Positions 1 through 12,847 of a stretch of DNA of 64,000 bases are shown here, in pieces. The stretch comes from Amanita rubescens (Eukaryota > Basidiomycota > Agaricomycetes > Agaricales > Amanitaceae), in contig WION01000079.1 of the NCBI GenBank assembly GCA_015039365.1, positions 62,001-126,000 on the forward strand, given 5' to 3'. Under the pieces are notes generated by a model, which was not told where the DNA came from, searched no databases, and saw only the letters and a list, made by a program, of their open reading frames with translations. A program made the position numbers and the translations under genes. Numbering within the stretch: the first letter of the stretch is position 1; each line of letters starts with the position of its first letter.

Positions 1-2292
1 CCACTGCCGAGGCTTCTCAAAAATGCCGCGATGGCATACACTTCCAAGCCAAATTCGTCATTGAGGGCATGCGTAAACTCTTTTCGGGCAGATTCAGGGA
101 ACCCTCCCCCTTGCGCACATATGGACATCTGGACGTTAACATCCATCCCGTCGTGGCCATCTCCGAGTCCCGTTCATCAAACCTGGGAGAATTATCACTA
201 GGTCGCGCATTGATGGACCACTCGCGGAGATTCTGCCAGGAAGTTTTGTCGCCGATGGCGTTTGTACTTGGGTGTCCATTCGGGAGTGAAATGAAGTGGA
301 GGACATTGCTATCGTGCAAGGAAATATGTTTGTAGGGAGTGAATGAACGAGTGTTCATTTGTTTTGAGTATGTCAACATATCACGTATCTAACACGAGTA
401 AACTGGAAAATGGACGGAGTTCAATAATGACATGTGAACTCCGTTGACAATCCAGGAAAGGCATACTAACCATGTGCGCAATCTCGAGCGAGATGACCGT
501 GTTCTTCAGCGCATCGTAACACACATCCTCCATCTGCACGGCTCGATTCTCGACCGGCACTCACCAAAACTCTAGACTCCTACTCATAAATAGCCGAAAC
601 GACCACGTTCGCTCACGTAGCCAAAGGGTTCATCAGATCTAGCGACGACATACACTTCCGAGTTCAATGGCTTGGGCGACATCGTTGCGGGAAAATTCGT
701 GGCGAAAAACCTCCACCGTGACTTTTCCACGTAGTTGTAGCGACGTTGCACTTTGGCGATGTGGAGGAGTTATATGGTGAATTTTTTATAGATGGTAATC
801 ACCATCCGAGAGTCGTAGCCATATCCCGTCTGTCAAACCTGGGTTTATTTCGAGTGAGATGGGAGTGAAGTGAACATGTTGGAGAATCCGGAGGATATAG
901 TTATCGTGAATAGAAAAAGTGCATCTGAGTAACGGCGGTGGTGTTCGAGTCAACAAGACATAACTCGGATGGCCGCTCTAGTTAATTATGCCTAGATATC
1001 GTAAGTGCTTGGCAAGCATTAGATCTTGCGATTAATGACCCTAAATGAAGGGCTGATAAAGTTTAAACGGAATGACAGGGACCATCCCAACTTGCTTTAC
1101 GACCATCCACTTCTACAAAAGCGAGTATACGGTACTCGTGTCCTCAAAACGTTAGGACTGCAGTACGCCCTTTAATGGACAGCCGATAGATCAGTCAGAT
1201 CCCAACCTACAAAGCAAAGGAAAACTACTAACATTATCACCAACTCCATCGTTGGTGACCATTTATCGGAAGATTCGACACCGCGGTCCTGTTTTCCGGC
1301 GCTACCAGGGCACTGGTCTTGGGGATGGAACCCGATACTTGGTAAAACGATCGACCATGTTTCGCCTATCAGTGACGGCCGCAGGGTACCTTTCGAGGAA
1401 TGTGCCTGGAATTTATACTCTTTGAAGATTTCGTCAGTGGATCTGGTGCTAAAATGGGGTTTCTCAAGGATACGTAGTTGACCTTGACAGTTAATTGTAG
1501 GACTCGACAGATCATCACCAGGACCGATCGATAACGGACATTGAGTAATTAGGCCTGTGCTATCTGTTGAAAAACCCTACAGAGTCTTAGGAGATTTGAC
1601 GGCGCTCCTTATCCTCTCTGATCCCAAACGAGACTGCAACATCGCCGCGGAGCGACCAGCAATCAAACCATAGATAATGTGGCGTCTTGGTTGATACTGG
1701 CAGTCACTCGCCGGGCCAAAGTGATTAATTCACCTGTGTCCACGTCCGTTACGTCAAGGACGCGCACAAAACATCCAAGGCTGGTTTCTCCGGGAAGAAT
1801 TTGCCATGGATAAAGTTGGCGCACGCTTGATCGGGGAGATAGACAAGAGCTGCTGAACCGATCAGAAAGTAACTGAATCCAGAAGCAGGTTTGTTGGGCT
1901 CCACAGAACATGTCATTGACATTATGATTCACGTCAGATGGAAGTATGACTAATGGCGAAACAGGTCCGAGTCTGTGCTGGTGGAAACGTGCTCGCGATG
2001 AACATGCCGACAGACTGCCAGCGTTCAGAAGGAATTTATTGAACAATGATGCACTGCACTCGCCGTTTGAATATCCGATAAGAGGAATCCTCGGTTATTA
2101 GAAGAACGTCGGGCGGAGTAGCCGGCGGATGACGTCATCTACGGAGGTGACCGGGAGTGAGAACTTAACAAGGGAGGTGGCGCAGATAACACGACGGTCG
2201 CTGGCTGACCGGCCTGACGTTCTTTTAAGGGTAACCGGTGAGGCATGCTTATCATATTCGAACCCCAAAAGCTTACTTTCCCTCAGTCCTCC
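1..2292. other. Region without an intact gene; decayed duplicated coding remnants
   Basis: No complete gene can be modelled here. Two stretches, about 29-330 and 643-930, resemble each other: both share ACATACACTTCC-like starts, a segment that translates as HPVVAIS...SNLG in one and HHPRVVAIS...SNLG in the other, and a GGGAGTGAA(A/G)TGAA block. They look like diverged copies of one coding remnant. A segment at 470-560 also translates as an open, charged peptide (HVRNLERDD...). A 127-codon open frame on the minus strand at 1663-2046 has no family signal I recognise. The left end may be the tail of a gene outside the window. Confidence 0.3.
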
Positions 2293-4223
2293 ATGTCGGC
2301 GGTCAGCCTCACAGAAATCATTCATGACCAGGTATACATTGGCAAGTGAGTCCGCGCCGAAAACTGAGGGAATGCCATCGCTGACACTCAACGTGACATC
2401 AGCTTATCTGCTGCATTGTCAGAACAACACCGCTTGTCCATCGGCGTAACCCACATTCTCTCTGTCTGCCCCGATTACCCTTCTACTGGCAAATGTCACT
2501 TGGCAATAACCGTGGAAGACTCTGAGTACGAGGATCTACTCATCCACCTCCCCAAGGCATGTCAATTTATACAAGATGCGATAAATGGCGGTGGGAGAGT
2601 GCTTGTGCATTGTGTCATGGGTATTTCTAGAAGCACAACGGTTGTGGCTGCTTATCGTGCGTAAAATGGCGGCTGTACATAGTGTGAGCGTATTTATTGA
2701 CCTATTCACTCTAGTTATGAAGTCAAGAGGGATGGACGCCGCCAGCGCAATAAAATTTATAAAAACAGGTGAGCATTACATTCCGCTTCTCGAGAAGCGT
2801 TCTGTTAACGATATCACCGGCAATTCTTACTCGGCGCCACTCCATAGTACGACCGCAAGCTCACCCAAACTACGGCTTCATCACTCAACTCGTGGCTTTC
2901 GCTGCTTGCGGGTATGCTCCAGGCCCTAACGACCCTACCTACCGTACATGGAAACGCCAGCAAAAACAAAACATGACGGCATACCTCAACTATTTAAGCG
3001 ACTCCACAATCATCCTCCCGGATAAACTGCTGTTGAGCAGGTCCGTCACCGTCATTCTGGCACCCAATTTGATAAGCTGATTAACACATCTGTTTAGTGG
3101 CTTCCCTGAAGACCCAGTCCAAGCAGAGGCGCTCATTCAGGACTTGGGCGTAACCCATCTTTTGACAATCTCACCCTGTAGAATTCCTCCCACGATACCC
3201 ACTTCAACGACTCTCACAAGATACCAGCATTTGACTGTTTCGGATTCGAAAAATGGAGATTTACTCATCACGCTGCCAGATGCATGCAAGTTTGTTGCGC
3301 AGGCTTTAAGTGAGGGTGGCATGGCATTGGTCCATTGCTCTGTAGAGTCGAGAGCGTGTACCGTCGCTTGTGCTTCCTGTGGGTGTTTACTTTCTCGGAG
3401 ATATCAACGGCTGACGGCATCACACAGTAATAGAATTGAAAAACATGTCTCCAAAAGAGGCTTTTGGCGTTCTGGAAAACGGTGAGCCTGAGTGTTGTTT
3501 ATCCCATTCACCCGCGCCGTTAATCGCCTCCATATTTATGCAGCCCTACCTCTCTTCAACCCCACTCGTAACTTTTCTCGTCAGTTGGAACTATTCGCCG
3601 CATGCGGGTACAATCCAACGAGGGAGCACTACCTCGTTCAAGATTGGATCAGGTCTCAATCCCAAAATCCATATTCTTACCCTCGTCGCCCTGCTTTGCC
3701 TCCTTCCTCTCCCACAACCACAACCACCAGTTCAACGAGCTCCCTCCGCCCATCACTTTTAATCAAACGCTCATCGTCTTCACTAACATCTTCAACTCTA
3801 TCTTCACCAGGTCCCTCGACACCTCCTTCATCCGCGTCCTCACGAACTTCTTCTTCATCTGGTCTCGGTGGACCAGGACCACTTTCTAGGGTTTACCCTC
3901 TCAGCCAAATCGAATCGGACCAGAATCAAAGTCCACAACATGCGGAGACGACGGGAGTTCAATCCCAAAAGCCTCGCCGACAAAGTTTATCACCACCTTC
4001 CTTACCGTTATCGTTAATGTCGACACTATCATTATCACTAGGCAATGAGGAAAGGAAAGAGGGAGATCATCTCTCATCGGACCTTGTCATGCACGCGATG
4101 GAGATGTTAAGGGAACGGTATCACGATCCAGATGCGGGGGAGGCTCCTGCGTTTGATTTAACTGCGTTTGGAAGGGCGTTGGCTGCTATACACGAGAGGG
4201 AGGAGAGGGCTGGGAGGTGCTGA
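2293..4223 (+). CDS. Tandem dual-specificity phosphatase, second domain apparently inactive
   Basis: Seven exons are proposed: 2293-2345, 2403-2656, 2715-2768, 2848-3040, 3098-3378, 3428-3481 and 3544-4223, giving 522 codons plus a stop. The protein has two consecutive cysteine-phosphatase (DSPc) folds. Domain 1 begins YIGNLSAAL and carries the full signature HCVMGISRS (Cys near residue 88), followed by the usual LMKSRGMDAASAI helix and an FAACGY tail. Domain 2 repeats the plan (GVTHLLTISPC, LPDACKF, FAACGYNPT), but its loop reads HCSVESRAC. That is CX4R rather than CX5R and has no loop glycine, so it is probably a pseudophosphatase with a regulatory role. The C-terminal 200 residues are Ser/Thr/Pro-rich and probably disordered, ending in a helical segment. 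The start was chosen because exon 1 restores the canonical YIGNL strand. Substrate and pathway cannot be read from the sequence. Confidence 0.85.
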
Positions 4224-4255
4224 GATTCTATAGATGAGAGCCGAAAGGAAGGTAG

Positions 4256-4704
4256 TTGGACCATTTGATGTGGGTCTCTCGTACTCGCAGATTATGTTCA
4301 AGTTTTCGCACCACTTCGTTTATTCGCACTTTACATCCTTTCGTAGTGCGTAGTTTTCTTTTTTTTTTTCTTTTACATGTTTGCTTTTTTCGTATTATAG
4401 AGCCATAGTATGCGCTGAGATACCAAATGTTCAATATTGTACCGTAACGTTAATGGCCATGCGCACGATGACAGAAGTATTTGGACCTTTCGATGTGGGT
4501 CTCTCGTACTCGCAGATTATGTTCAAGTTTTCGCACCACTTCATTTATTCGCACTTTACATCCGTTCGTAGTGCGTAGTTTTCTTTTTTTTTTTCTTTAC
4601 ATGTTTGCTTTTTTCGTATTATAGAGCCATAGTATGCGCTGAGATATCAAATGTTCAAATTGTACCTGTAACGTTAACGGCCATGCGCACGATGACAGAA
4701 GTAT
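4256..4704. repeat. Tandem duplication of a 225-base unit in the 3' flank of the phosphatase gene
   Basis: Two near-identical copies lie head to tail at about 4256-4480 and 4481-4704, with a period of 225 bases (for example TGGGTCTCTCGTACTCGCAG at 4271 and 4496). They differ by only a few substitutions and by the length of a poly-T run, so the duplication is recent. The unit lies just after the stop codon and probably duplicates 3' UTR and polyadenylation sequence. Confidence 0.93.
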
Positions 4705-7700
4705 AGTGCCTGCCGATGAGCGGGCCGCTTCATGCTGTGCTACAAGTAACTACAGATACCCCAATTTAACCCCTCTCTTAGCAATACAACCATTTTTATC
4801 ATATTCGTCACCTACAATTAACGAGCACCGCTACCACCCTATACATATATACGTGTGCATGTGGTGAAAGCACATAGCCTCCTTAGCCGCGATCGGCATG
4901 CCAAGTTTATCTGACTACGACTACTATCGGACTGGTATTTTGATCCATCACATGTACATGTCATTGGAAAGTTTCGAGTCGAGTTGAAATATTTGGCATC
5001 TTGATAAGTAAAACGGCGTACTCCAAGTCAAGTATAACTCTTAGTAAACCTGTGCGATGGTACGAGTAGCAGGGGCTGCCCAGGTGGACGTCCGCGTCCG
5101 CGCCCGCGCCCTGTCAGCGTCAGTCCAAGGAGTTCGCTTCGGGTAGACTAAAATAACGTTGATTGCATCGGTTGTGTTTCAGTTCCACCGCCGGCCCGGA
5201 GCGGGGTCTTCGCTTCCGTGTCTTTTATTTTTTTGCCTTGGGGTTGCGTCAACCCAGAGTTGCCTAGAGCGGTTTATAATAATCCAAGCCAGAGATAAAA
5301 TAACGGGGACTTTTTTTGTCGGTTGCCCAGCAGAATGGAATAACCAGGACTCAGGACAAACAAGCGCTAGCACATCCATTTCTGGGATTCAAAGAAGGGA
5401 ACAGGACCGCTAGAACAGAATAAGGCCGCTGATAGATCTAGAACTGAGAGAATAGTAGTAGAGTTTCCATTATGCTGGGCCTGTTGGGATCCGATCAGGG
5501 ATGGGAACAGCAATCCAAGAACGGGAACGGGGCATGGAAGGAAAGGGAATAGTCGGGAACATAACTAAGCGAAGCATAAAAAGCATAAACATGACGGGTG
5601 GTCATCGCGGGCATCGCTTGTTACCGATTACCGCGTGTGAAGGTTCCACGTCAGCCTTCCAAAATAACTTAGTGGCAAAGGTTGATGGGCTCTAGACCGT
5701 GTGGTCCTCGAGGACCATCAGCGCTGTACTTGCATATAAGGAAAGCGTAATAGGACTTGGCATGTGCACCTCAGGGTTCAGCGGGACAGTCCAAGGTTCA
5801 CTTTGGTCCAGTAGCATGAGGCAACCAACACACGGCTGTGCTGTGTCCCATCTTCATAACCAGATTCCAAGAGCATATACACACGCACATACAGTCCTGA
5901 AGAAACGTGTCAACGCCAAAAAAGATCCTCTATAGGTACCACTCACACCCGTGAGATGCAGTAGGTACTAGACGTCAGAAAACCCGGGAAACAGCCATAT
6001 GCATTGCTACCCCACACACGTGCCTGTGTCTCGTTATCTCGCCTTCCTTGCCATGATCGACAGCGGCAGTGCCTGGCAAGGTTGCTATTCCGAGGGTTCA
6101 GATGTAAAGTTCCTTGAGCGCCTGGATAGCCGGGAAGTTTTATCAATAGGCATCCGTCATCCGCTGGATAAGGTTCGAGTAATACCCTACTACAGCTGAA
6201 TGGGTTGGGCTATTCAGTTTTCCGGAAGTGAATGAAAAGGGAAATGCCGCACGACGGGGCCACGATTAAACCGACGTGGTTGGTAAGGCGGGCGCTGTCT
6301 GTCCATATGGTCGATTCTCCCATATCAAAACGGGTACGCCGCACTTGTCAGAAGTCTCAATTCTGAAATGTGGAATCAAGTGGTGTGCCACGGTTGAAAG
6401 CGAGGATCAAGAGGGCACCGATAAAGTTCAATTCAGCCTTCTTCACGATGCTTCATGAAATTGTTCATATTTAGCAACGCCACAAAAATAACTCATACGA
6501 CGAATCTGGCCGGCAGATCTTGGCCATATGCTTGAAAATCATACTCTCTCTTATTCGGCAGACGACGCGTAGCTGCTGCCTTTATCAACCGCACAAATCT
6601 AGATATGGAACCCGACGGACCGCAATGTTCGGTGTTCGAGTCATCGAGCGTAATAAGGTATCATAGCGCCTTTCCAGTTCTGGGTTCCATTGTCTGTGTC
6701 TGACACACCGCTTCCTATCGTCATTTGACGTTTATGAACCCTTGACAATCATGACCAGTCACTGTGCACCGATACATCGATCAGGTAAGCTGTACAATTT
6801 AACTGGCTTCGATCAGGGCCGCGGGTGCCCGGTGCCCGCCCATAAGTTGCGTGCACCTGGCGCCGATCTGGCACATGTGAATACTTATTATCACCACGGA
6901 ACGCCATGACCGCCATTCAAATCATCCGACTAACCAGCATCTTCTCCGAATATGGAGAAATTAAGGATACACTGTGCATATGATGGATGAAACGGTCACT
7001 AGAGCAGCAATAAGATCATCGGGAACACGTGTTCGTTCCATCCCCAGGCCTTGCATGTTGAGGTTTCTCACATATGACAAGTCAGCAAGCGATTGCGTAT
7101 GGAACACTGGAACTGACAATCTATTTTTTGCGGCTTTCGCGTGTTCCTAAATATACCGAATCCAAATACCCCGAATTATCTGCTCGCGTGCGGAGGACCG
7201 CACCTCTATTCGCTTCCACGCGTACGTAGAAGAGTATGGTTCTCACCAACGTGTGCCTCGGCGGAGATCCTAGTTCATCGGCTGTTTCGACTGGATGCCT
7301 GCTATGGATGTTGACATTTGTGGAACGCAACGAGTGAGCCGTATCACTTTTCTTTCCTTTTTTTTTTGAATCCAAACTACGCTAGCGAGTCCGACTCGGA
7401 CCGATGCATGTAATCAAAATAGCCAAGCGAAACGCGACAGTATATGATAGGATCAATAGTATGAATACTAGCTCGTTAACGGCGAAATGTACTAACCAAT
7501 GTGCAATTGCAAATAGTGCAACCACGAAGCGATTAAGTAACTGGACACTAGCTTCTCCAGGGATCAAATGATCATATCTTTGTAACCGCCCAAGAGACGT
7601 GTCATGATCAAACATTGCTAGGCTCGAAACACTTGACCCAATAGAGACGACATTTATCCGTCGGGGTGGAATGAGCGCAGTGGGAGAAGAGTACACAATG

Positions 7701-8043
7701 GATCGCCTACTATGGTAAGTGAAAGAAAGAAGGGCTGTGCATGCTGAATGATAAGCGCTATGTTTTTACAAATATCCCAATACGCTGCGCATCCGAACAA
7801 GGTAACTCGATTTAATGTGTTTCCAAGGCAAACGTACCTAAAACTGTATAAGAGGCTTTCGTCGTTTCAGGCCTATGCAGTGCGAAAAAAGCGAATGTAG
7901 CAATATCATTAAGTCTTGATCACACTTACGGAAATACGTTAACTCGCTCAGAATGACTCGCAGAAGGCAAGCCAGTCGCCGACGCAGGATAAGGACCTAG
8001 GAATATCACCACATCTGCCTCACTTCATACAACCCATTTAAGG
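4705..8043. other. Long intergenic stretch, no gene recognised
   Basis: Only short open frames (60-100 codons) without family signals or convincing splice pairs are present. No tRNA box A/B pair, LTR or inverted repeat was seen. It may hold decayed sequence or non-coding transcripts. Confidence 0.4.
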
Positions 8044-9251
8044 CTATGAGTCGACTTCCATCATACCAGCATCGCTACGCTGCGCAGGCGAAGCAGCATT
8101 TGACTTTGCTGCGCGCCTGGTAGATGCAGATCGTCGCTGCGCCTCGGGACTTGAATATTGTCCAGAAAGCTGAGGAGACGTGCCTCGTGACGGTGTTTTC
8201 CTTGAACGCGGTGCATGATTAAAATGGTTACATTTCGGGCAGGTATATTCTAAAATCATCCGTTGAAGCAACAGTTAATTCAAATTGAATGATACTGACC
8301 TGTATCATCCCACAAGCTCTCCTTCACGAGTCCATTGTGAGCATGGCATTTTTCACAAATGAGTGCGTAACGCGATGTTGGAGTGTTGGAGTCCTCGTCT
8401 CCTAAAAGGACATCGGCAACTTTATCGTACCATTGCTTACGTGGCATAAAGGGAGATGGCGGTGCTAGAATTGAATACATTAGTTGATGACATATGTGAG
8501 CGACAGCGCATGACGTACGTGGCTGTAACGCTGGTGGCACGGGTGCTCTCGCAGTTGACGGCGTTGTTTGAAGCTGTTGAGGCGTCCCTGGTGGGACAGG
8601 GCTTGAAACAACTCTTTGACGCAGTGGTGAATTCATCGGAGTTGAGTCATATTTACTTAGCAACTCCTGCGTCGAATAGTAGTTGGTTTTCTTCTTGATA
8701 TCCTCCACAACGCTACGTTGTTTCTTCAACAATTGTTGAAGCGTTTTTTCTTTGCATCCTCGATGAATACCGACAATCGGACACGCTACAATATCAATGC
8801 TTACCTTCGGCGTCGCCCTTCCTTCGATACCATATCTGCACAATGCGTCGTATAAACAGGATTCTAAAGCAAAAGTTAGTGAGGTCAAACAGCGCGAACT
8901 TAGGCTACTGACATGATTGGGCCAAGAAACACTGGAATCGCCTTCATAGCCTTCTCCACTTCTGATTGTCGCCGCGTGTTATAAAAGCGCGGCAGCAAGC
9001 TGGTATACCACAATGAAATGTACGCTCCCCATGCAGCTAGCGTGTATAGCGTGGCAAGCAAAGTGGAGCGACGCTCGCGCAGGCGTATTTCTGATAGGCG
9101 TGTCTGGCGATTGCGAACATCGTCTGCAAGTTTGGCAAGGATAGTTTCGTAGTCGCCTTCCTCTTTCTGTGGAGATCCGCTTTCTTTAGAATTTGTTACG
9201 CTGAACGGCAGATTCTCGTACCGGCTTAAAAAGCCTCTTTAGGAATGACAT
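8044..9251 (-). CDS. LNP1: Lunapark (ER three-way-junction protein)
   Basis: Six exons on the minus strand (9251-9222, 9166-8913, 8863-8805, 8758-8519, 8464-8300, 8249-8044) give 317 codons plus a stop. The protein starts MSFLKRLFKP and continues DYETILAKLA, then a coiled-coil-prone charged helix. A pair of hydrophobic segments follows (LLATLYTLAAWGAYISLW and a second ending GPIIILFIRRIVQIW). A second charged helix (KKQRSVVEDIKKKTNYYST) precedes a proline-rich linker. The hallmark C-terminal zinc ribbon is YALICEKCHAHNGL followed by YTCPKCNHFN, a CX2C/CX2C pair near residues 231-255. Lunapark proteins sit in the ER membrane with both ends in the cytosol and stabilise tubule junctions opposite atlastin/Sey1. 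All introns have GT-AG ends, and the fourth (53 bases) has a clear CTAAT branch site. Confidence 0.9.
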
Positions 9252-10668
9252 GCCAAGTTGGACGAAGAGATCTGTATACAACTGAAGATGAAAGGAAAGG
9301 CGTACAAGCTGCGTCACTGACGTGTTAGCTCCGACTCACGTGCTCACCGTCACACCAAGATAAAAATTGGGCTGTACGCCATACGGCCAACTCACTGACT
9401 CGCGATTTTCCTGGATTACATAGCACGCCAGTCAGAACATGGTGAATATTATGACAGGAACTCTTGGCTGTCGCAACAACCTGTGCACAAGTTGATATAT
9501 GACATTTATTATCCTGTTCCCTGTTTAGGCAAACATGTACAAACATAATACTATAGTAGTATTCGGTCCCATTATCAGGGACCTTAAACTTTAGGTATTT
9601 GGCTGGCAAGGTATTCTCGGGAAAGATAGCGCCGGAATCTTTAGGTCTGCCTATCCTGACAGTTGTTGACACTTTCTCCTTGATGGGGGGATGCGACGCG
9701 ACACTGCCTGGTTTGTACTAATGACGCGATCGGTCGGACATTCCCATCCAAACACTCGTCCTACATAGTCATATTGATTGCTGCTGGAAAGAGTGAGTCA
9801 AATAGTTTACACAGCTGTCCAAGAGTCATGGCCTTGCGACAGTTTTAATATGTTTCAAGAGTCGGGATCCCACGAGTCGTCGGCACTAACGTTCTGGCGT
9901 CCATTTCGTACCCGACCTGACTCTTGGCGCCAACTTCAAGTTCCTCATAAGGCAAAAGATGGACCAGGTCACGGGTTGAATGTGCTCCAGGTACCTGGTC
10001 TGAGAAAATAGGTGTTCAAAACCCGACTTTCACCATTGCGCCCTGATGATACTAATGGAGGACATTGGTGGGAGAAATCAAAGCAAAAAAGAGTGAAGTT
10101 GCTGTTGTGGGAACGAATCAGATCTATGTACGCTAATCCCCCTTGAGGCGCACAGCATAGTTGGGTCATGTTGCCATTGGCATGGAACTTTCCTGAAATG
10201 GCAGTGTGCCATGTATACGAAGCTCCGAACCAGTCGGTCTAATACTGCAGTCCACCCCTTTACGTCAAGAATCCATGCAAGAGCTCGATGTGCCTATTAC
10301 ACTCTGGCCCACTGGTCTCGAAATACCTCCGGTGACTGTAAACCAGAACGTAAGAAATCACCGCTGATAGGTACGGGGGTTCCATACTAACTTTTGGCCA
10401 AACCCCGGTCATCTATGAATTCAGCAGGGATTTTTCCGTACTACTTGTGAGTACGAGTTGCCCTCGCTACCGAGATCAGATCATTCACCCAGACATGAGA
10501 TCTGAAGATCTTACCACTAGTTCGTTCAAACTGAATCCAGCCCACCATTTTAGGCTCGTTATAATGTCGAACCCGTCAACACAGGTTTTCCGTCAAAGCT
10601 CATTGGCATACCTTCGACGGCCTTTAAAAAGCCTAGGATAGTCTCTGAAATCCCATCTCATCCACCCA
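9252..10668. other. Intergenic region between divergent Lunapark and GATA-factor genes
   Basis: The two flanking genes point away from each other, so this 1.4 kb stretch should contain both promoters. A 115-codon minus-strand frame at 9325-9672 has no recognisable motif. I see no further gene. Confidence 0.4.
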
Positions 10669-11848
10669 ATGACTCAACGCGGCGCATACTTCCAGAACAA
10701 CCTCGGAGGACAACCAAGCGCTTCCTCTCCAACCCCATATCCTCCGACACCTTATAGCCAGGCACGCCGCTCACCACAGGAGACAACGCCGCCAATACAT
10801 TATTCAGGATTGAGTGGTTACGGAGGCTCTGGTACTTCGTTCATTGTTACACTTCAGCGGTTTTTGACGATACATCCTCACAGGCGCCGGCCAGACACCC
10901 GAAGTCGCCATCTCCCATAGATCCCGTACATCCCTTGGACAGGCTCATCACTCTAACCCCTCTACCGAATATCCGAGGACACATCATCAGCTGTCGCACT
11001 CGCATACTCCAGCTCCATGGGATGGTCAATCACCACAGCCGTATGGATATGCGCACGTGTCTTCTTCATCTTACTCAGGGCAGTCGTGGCCGGCGAACCA
11101 TACTCAGCCCATAGGGCAACAAAGCTATTACCAGCGAAATGATCTACACGACCAAGGCGCGCAGTACATGGGTATGGTCGGTGTCCCGAACGGAGCAGTA
11201 CCACGCGGACCATCATCTGGATCGTCCATGGTTTCTGCGAATCACTCGTCCCAACAGTGGGCAGGCTCTTCAGGCGCCACATCGGATCCTCAGTCTTTCT
11301 ACATGTTCAATATGCGAGATAATGACTCACACCTCCGACCTTCGCCGGATATGCCTGCAAGCGGCTACACTTTCTCACCTGCACCCTCTCCATCCTCGTC
11401 ACCATCGCCTTCCCGAGTAATCGATACGTCCCCGATCCTCGGTCCTCGCAGGGCGAGCATTGACGCCACAACAAATGTAAAACGATGTTCACATTGTCAA
11501 GCGACTTCTACACCACTGTGGAGGCGAAACCCGATGAACATGCAACCATTGTGCAACGCATGTGGGTTGTATCTTCAACAGCGAAACAAGCTCCGTCCAC
11601 AGGAGCTCATAGATGCGAGTATAGAAGACGATGAGAGTACGGATGAATCGGACCTGGATCCTTCCGCGCCGAGGTGCAGCCACTGCCAGACGCACGTTAC
11701 TTCAGTCTGGAGGCGAAGCAAAACAGGCGAACAGCTTTGTAATGCTTGTGGTGTGTACCTGAGACTAAGAGGGAAGCCGCGCCCTCTAAGTCTGAAGCAA
11801 AAGAAGATTAAACCACGTCCCCATTCTTCGAAGAATGCGGCGAAGTAA
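10669..11848 (+). CDS. GATA transcription factor with two zinc fingers
   Basis: Two exons (10669-10831 and 10884-11848) give 375 codons plus a stop. The N-terminal 250 residues are Ser/Pro/Gln/His-rich and low-complexity, as is usual for fungal activation regions. Finger 1 (near residues 256-281) is CSHC-X18-CNAC with LWRRNP. Finger 2 (near 319-343) is CSHC-X17-CNAC with VWRRSKTG. About 37 residues separate them, including an acidic run (DASIEDDESTDESD). Each finger is followed by a basic tail (RNKLRP, RGKPRPLSL). Two-finger GATA proteins include the siderophore repressors Urbs1 and SRE, but the cysteine-rich insert typical of SRE is absent, so the target pathway stays open. The first intron uses GTACTT...CACAG and keeps the frame open. 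Confidence 0.85.
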
Positions 11849-12234
11849 GAGACTATGTTACATCAGTTAGATTTTGGAGGACATTTTGTTTATTTAACAG
11901 TACAGATTTCGCCTTTCGACAGGTCTATTTATTGCGCTACAGACCAACCGTAATTCGAGTGATATCATAACCTTCAGGGACTCTTGTACATTACAGCATT
12001 GGACATTATTACCCCATCGATACATTACATCCTAACTCATAATTCATCTCTGAAAGAGTCATTTTGTTATTTTGCTGCGCATGAGTCGTCTTTCGGTGCC
12101 TCAATGTTGTGGAATCGAATTTCCGATTAATCCGGACGATCCAGGCTGTCGAGGAAGTCGTTTCTACGATCATGTAGAGCGAATGCGGATAAGCCCATAA
12201 TAATTAGATCGCCGCTTGCGATGTACCAAAGTAG

Positions 12235-12750
12235 TCATCCAGGGACAACGCGGATTATAATTCTGGAATGGGTCGTCGGCTGATGGACGAATAATTCAAT
12301 CGGGTATAGTGGAAGCGATGGGTTGAAGGATCGACAAAGAACTATTCGTAAGCGCGCCGTGGGCACCACGTCATATTTAGGTATTGGTAGTTCTAATTCT
12401 TCGCATGACTGAGCCGGCCCTTGAATTAGGAACGCCAGTTCCGGTTTTCCGTTTGCATGAGAAGAAATAGTCAATAGCGTGGGTTGACGAACTGGATCAG
12501 ATGTTGAATCCAGTCTGCAAGGCTGTATCATCCCTAATACGGACCGCAATGCGGAGTATGCAAGGACATAGCACTGTATGTGTTTCAGGTGGTTGACAAC
12601 GGGCTTCTTGGACAGACTACTGTCGTAATTGGTTGATAAATTACGCAGGAGCTTTAAAGCTGTGCTGTGGGGTTCCCAGGGTTGCCTTGTAGGCAGATCA
12701 GCTCCTCGAGGATGAACCTGAAACGCTTTCCAGTGCCTGTGCATGTTCAT
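12235..12750 (-). CDS. Hypothetical 171-codon ORF, unsupported function
   Basis: This is an uninterrupted reading frame between the GATA gene and the LAMTOR-like gene. It has no signal peptide, membrane segment or motif I recognise. Its length is above what is expected for a random frame here but not decisive. It could be a lone exon, a fast-evolving orphan gene or chance. Being on the opposite strand, it would share an upstream region with the LAMTOR-like gene. Confidence 0.2.
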   Translation of the reverse strand: MNMHRHWKAFQVHPRGADLPTRQPWEPHSTALKLLRNLSTNYDSSLSKKPVVNHLKHIQCYVLAYSALRSVLGMIQPCRLDSTSDPVRQPTLLTISSHANGKPELAFLIQGPAQSCEELELPIPKYDVVPTARLRIVLCRSFNPSLPLYPIELFVHQPTTHSRIIIRVVPG

Positions 12751-12847
12751 TTACGAACGTGGTTGAGTGCAAGGGTGACGCTTATTTCAATTTATTTGGC
12801 AATGCATTCTGAACCAAATAGGTTCAAAATCCTATTCCACTGCCCAA

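Noticed and set aside
5159..5695. Two adjacent short plus-strand frames
   Set aside because: They are low-complexity without motif, start context or splice partners.
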